Of a stretch of 38,998 nt of DNA, positions 37,756-38,998 are shown one piece after another. Origin of the DNA: Candidatus Uhrbacteria bacterium RIFOXYB12_FULL_58_10 (GTDB lineage: Bacteria; Patescibacteriota; Patescibacteriia; UBA9934; GWF2-40-263); the NCBI GenBank assembly GCA_001791645.1, contig MGFA01000005.1, forward strand, positions 10,078 through 49,075, given 5' to 3'. The notes under the pieces are model-generated. The model worked only from the letters and a program-made list of their open reading frames with translations, did no database searches and was not told the DNA's origin. Position 1 is the first letter of the stretch. Each line of letters begins with the position of its first letter. Both the position numbers and the translations under genes were made by a program.

Positions 37756-38998
37756 ATGAGCAAAAAAGCAAAGTGGGCCTCAGGAATCATCGCCGGCTTG
37801 GTTGTCGGGACTATCGGGTGGTTCGTGTTTTCGTCTCCGTCGAGCGCGGACGTGGTTACGACGGATACGGTCAAACGGATGGATTTGCGACAAACCGTGG
37901 AAGTGACCGGCGATGTCCAGAGCATCGACGACATTGATTTGTCATTCGGCCGCGGCGGAAGGGTGAGCGCCGTGTTCGCGCGCGTGGGGGACGCGGTCCG
38001 CGCCGGTGACGCGCTGGCCGCGCTCGACGCGGGCGAATTGAAGGCGGCGTACGAGCAGGCGCTCGGGCGCGTGCAGGAGGCGAACGCGAATCTCGCGTTG
38101 AAGCAGGCTGGGATTTCCTCGGAGGAACAGACCGTGAGCAAAGCGGACGTGCTGGTGGCCGAGGCGGCGCTTGCGGCCGCGCGTTCGGACGCCGAGTATG
38201 TCGTGGCCGTCGCGGACGCGAGCGTCGCGGACGCGGAAGCGAATGTAACGACGGTTCGAACGGAAACCGCGGACGACGTGGAACAGGCGCAGGAGGACCT
38301 GGTCGGATCCTTGCGCGCGCTTGTCGCGGAGGTTCGATCCTCGCTTTCCGACGCGGACACCGTGCTTGGCGTTGAAAATACATTGTATAACCGAACGTTC
38401 GACGACGTGCTGTCCAACACGGACGCGCAAGCGCTTATTTCGGCTACGAATGCGTTTGAAGCGGCTGCCAGAAGCCGTGACGCGGCCGAGAACTCCCTCA
38501 TGGCCATGGACGCTTCCGACATCGCATCAGTGAACGCGGTCGCGGACAATGCCGAGCAGGCCTATGAAGACGCGTATGAGACCGTGCTTCAAACGAGCCG
38601 TGTGCTTGACGCGACCTCCTCGGACTCATCGGAGTTTTCGCTAGATGATCTGAATACGCTTAAGGCGACGATTTCCTCGGCTATCGCCGCATTGATTTCC
38701 GATGGCAGCGCATTGACGAACGCGCGACAAACATACGCAAACGCGGAACGCGCCACGCTCACGGACGTTCGTGACGCGGAAAATGCGCTTGCAAGCGCGC
38801 AGGCGACCCGCGACCGGGACGTCGCCAAGGCGAACGCCACTGTCACGTCGCGCGAAGCCGATCTCGTGAAAACGCAGGCCTCATTCGCCAAGGCAATCGC
38901 GTCTCCGCGTGCCGTAGATCTCTCTTCTTTCCAGGCGTCCGTTTCCCAGGCGCTCGCCGATGCCGCGGCCGCGCTTGCGCGTTTGCAGGACATGCAGA
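37756..38998 (+). CDS. HlyD/MacA-like membrane-fusion (periplasmic adaptor) protein, 3'-truncated
   Basis: At least 414 aa, open to the end of the window. The N-terminal membrane helix is at about 6-28. Residues about 50-100 are the first half of a biotinyl-lipoyl-like domain: G-R-G-G-R-V-S-A-V-F-A-R-V-G-D-A-V-R-A-G-D near 72-92, then L-x-x-L-D. From about 98 to the end the protein is a very long Ala/Glu/Asp/Ser-rich coiled coil, longer than usual for MacA. Such adaptors join an ABC exporter or RND pump; the partner (usually a MacB-type ATPase/permease) would lie downstream, outside this window. ATG 37756 is supported by the promoter. Confidence 0.8.
   Translation, partial: MSKKAKWASGIIAGLVVGTIGWFVFSSPSSADVVTTDTVKRMDLRQTVEVTGDVQSIDDIDLSFGRGGRVSAVFARVGDAVRAGDALAALDAGELKAAYEQALGRVQEANANLALKQAGISSEEQTVSKADVLVAEAALAAARSDAEYVVAVADASVADAEANVTTVRTETADDVEQAQEDLVGSLRALVAEVRSSLSDADTVLGVENTLYNRTFDDVLSNTDAQALISATNAFEAAARSRDAAENSLMAMDASDIASVNAVADNAEQAYEDAYETVLQTSRVLDATSSDSSEFSLDDLNTLKATISSAIAALISDGSALTNARQTYANAERATLTDVRDAENALASAQATRDRDVAKANATVTSREADLVKTQASFAKAIASPRAVDLSSFQASVSQALADAAAALARLQDMQ

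Overview
The window looks like a fragment of a candidate-phyla-radiation (Patescibacteria, Parcubacteria-like) chromosome, probably from a metagenome assembly. The evidence is indirect: very short spacers, many 4-nt gene overlaps, a giant S-layer-like protein with a surface module I recognise from Patescibacteria, an ECF sigma factor paired with a DUF5667 protein, FG-GAP/glycoside-hydrolase-like surface proteins, and a dense set of surface-glycan genes. No rRNA, tRNA, CRISPR array, insertion sequence or phage gene was seen.

Layout. (a) 1-3.3 kb: two very GC-rich genes for secreted proteins made of MopE-type Asp/Cys repeats. The second is a lipoprotein with nine tandem repeats. Their style (myxobacterial-like family, Shine-Dalgarno-led, GAC/GCC-rich) is unlike what follows, so this end is either transferred DNA or a chimeric contig join. 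(b) 3.3-7.0 kb: O-antigen-ligase-like protein, glycosyltransferase and two charged hypothetical proteins. (c) 7.05-11.1 kb, minus strand: HTH protein, glycoside-hydrolase-like/FG-GAP protein and a membrane-anchored beta-sandwich protein. (d) 11.27-20.8 kb: ECF sigma factor, DUF5667 putative anti-sigma, 1287-aa S-layer-like protein, TPR protein, subtilase and HELTH metalloprotease. This is a surface-layer and proteolysis block. (e) 20.8-33.8 kb: UDP-xylose-synthase-like epimerase, palindromic element, five glycan-related genes, slipin and a membrane GT-C-like protein (minus strand), CDP-alcohol phosphotransferase, a second GT-C-like protein, two envelope proteins and a NUDIX hydrolase. (f) 33.87-37.7 kb: a dTDP-rhamnose-type pathway (RmlB, a UER1-like epimerase/reductase, long-form RmlA) interrupted by a stand-alone Nudix-fold cassette. 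(g) 37.76 kb to the end: the start of an HlyD/MacA-like adaptor.

The genes together point to building and remodelling a glycosylated cell surface: nucleotide-sugar synthesis, glycosyltransferases, polymerase/ligase, lipid head-group enzyme, S-layer and surface proteases.

The most general signal is regulatory. At eight promoters a -10 hexamer, usually with a good -35 or an extended TGn, ends only 8-10 nt before the ATG and no ribosome-binding site is present, which predicts leaderless mRNAs. Genes inside operons start at ATGA or GTGA overlaps. Two loci break this rule by using a strong Shine-Dalgarno: the MopE-repeat lipoprotein and the Nudix-like cassette at 35.8 kb. The latter also carries a leader hairpin and a terminator on each side.
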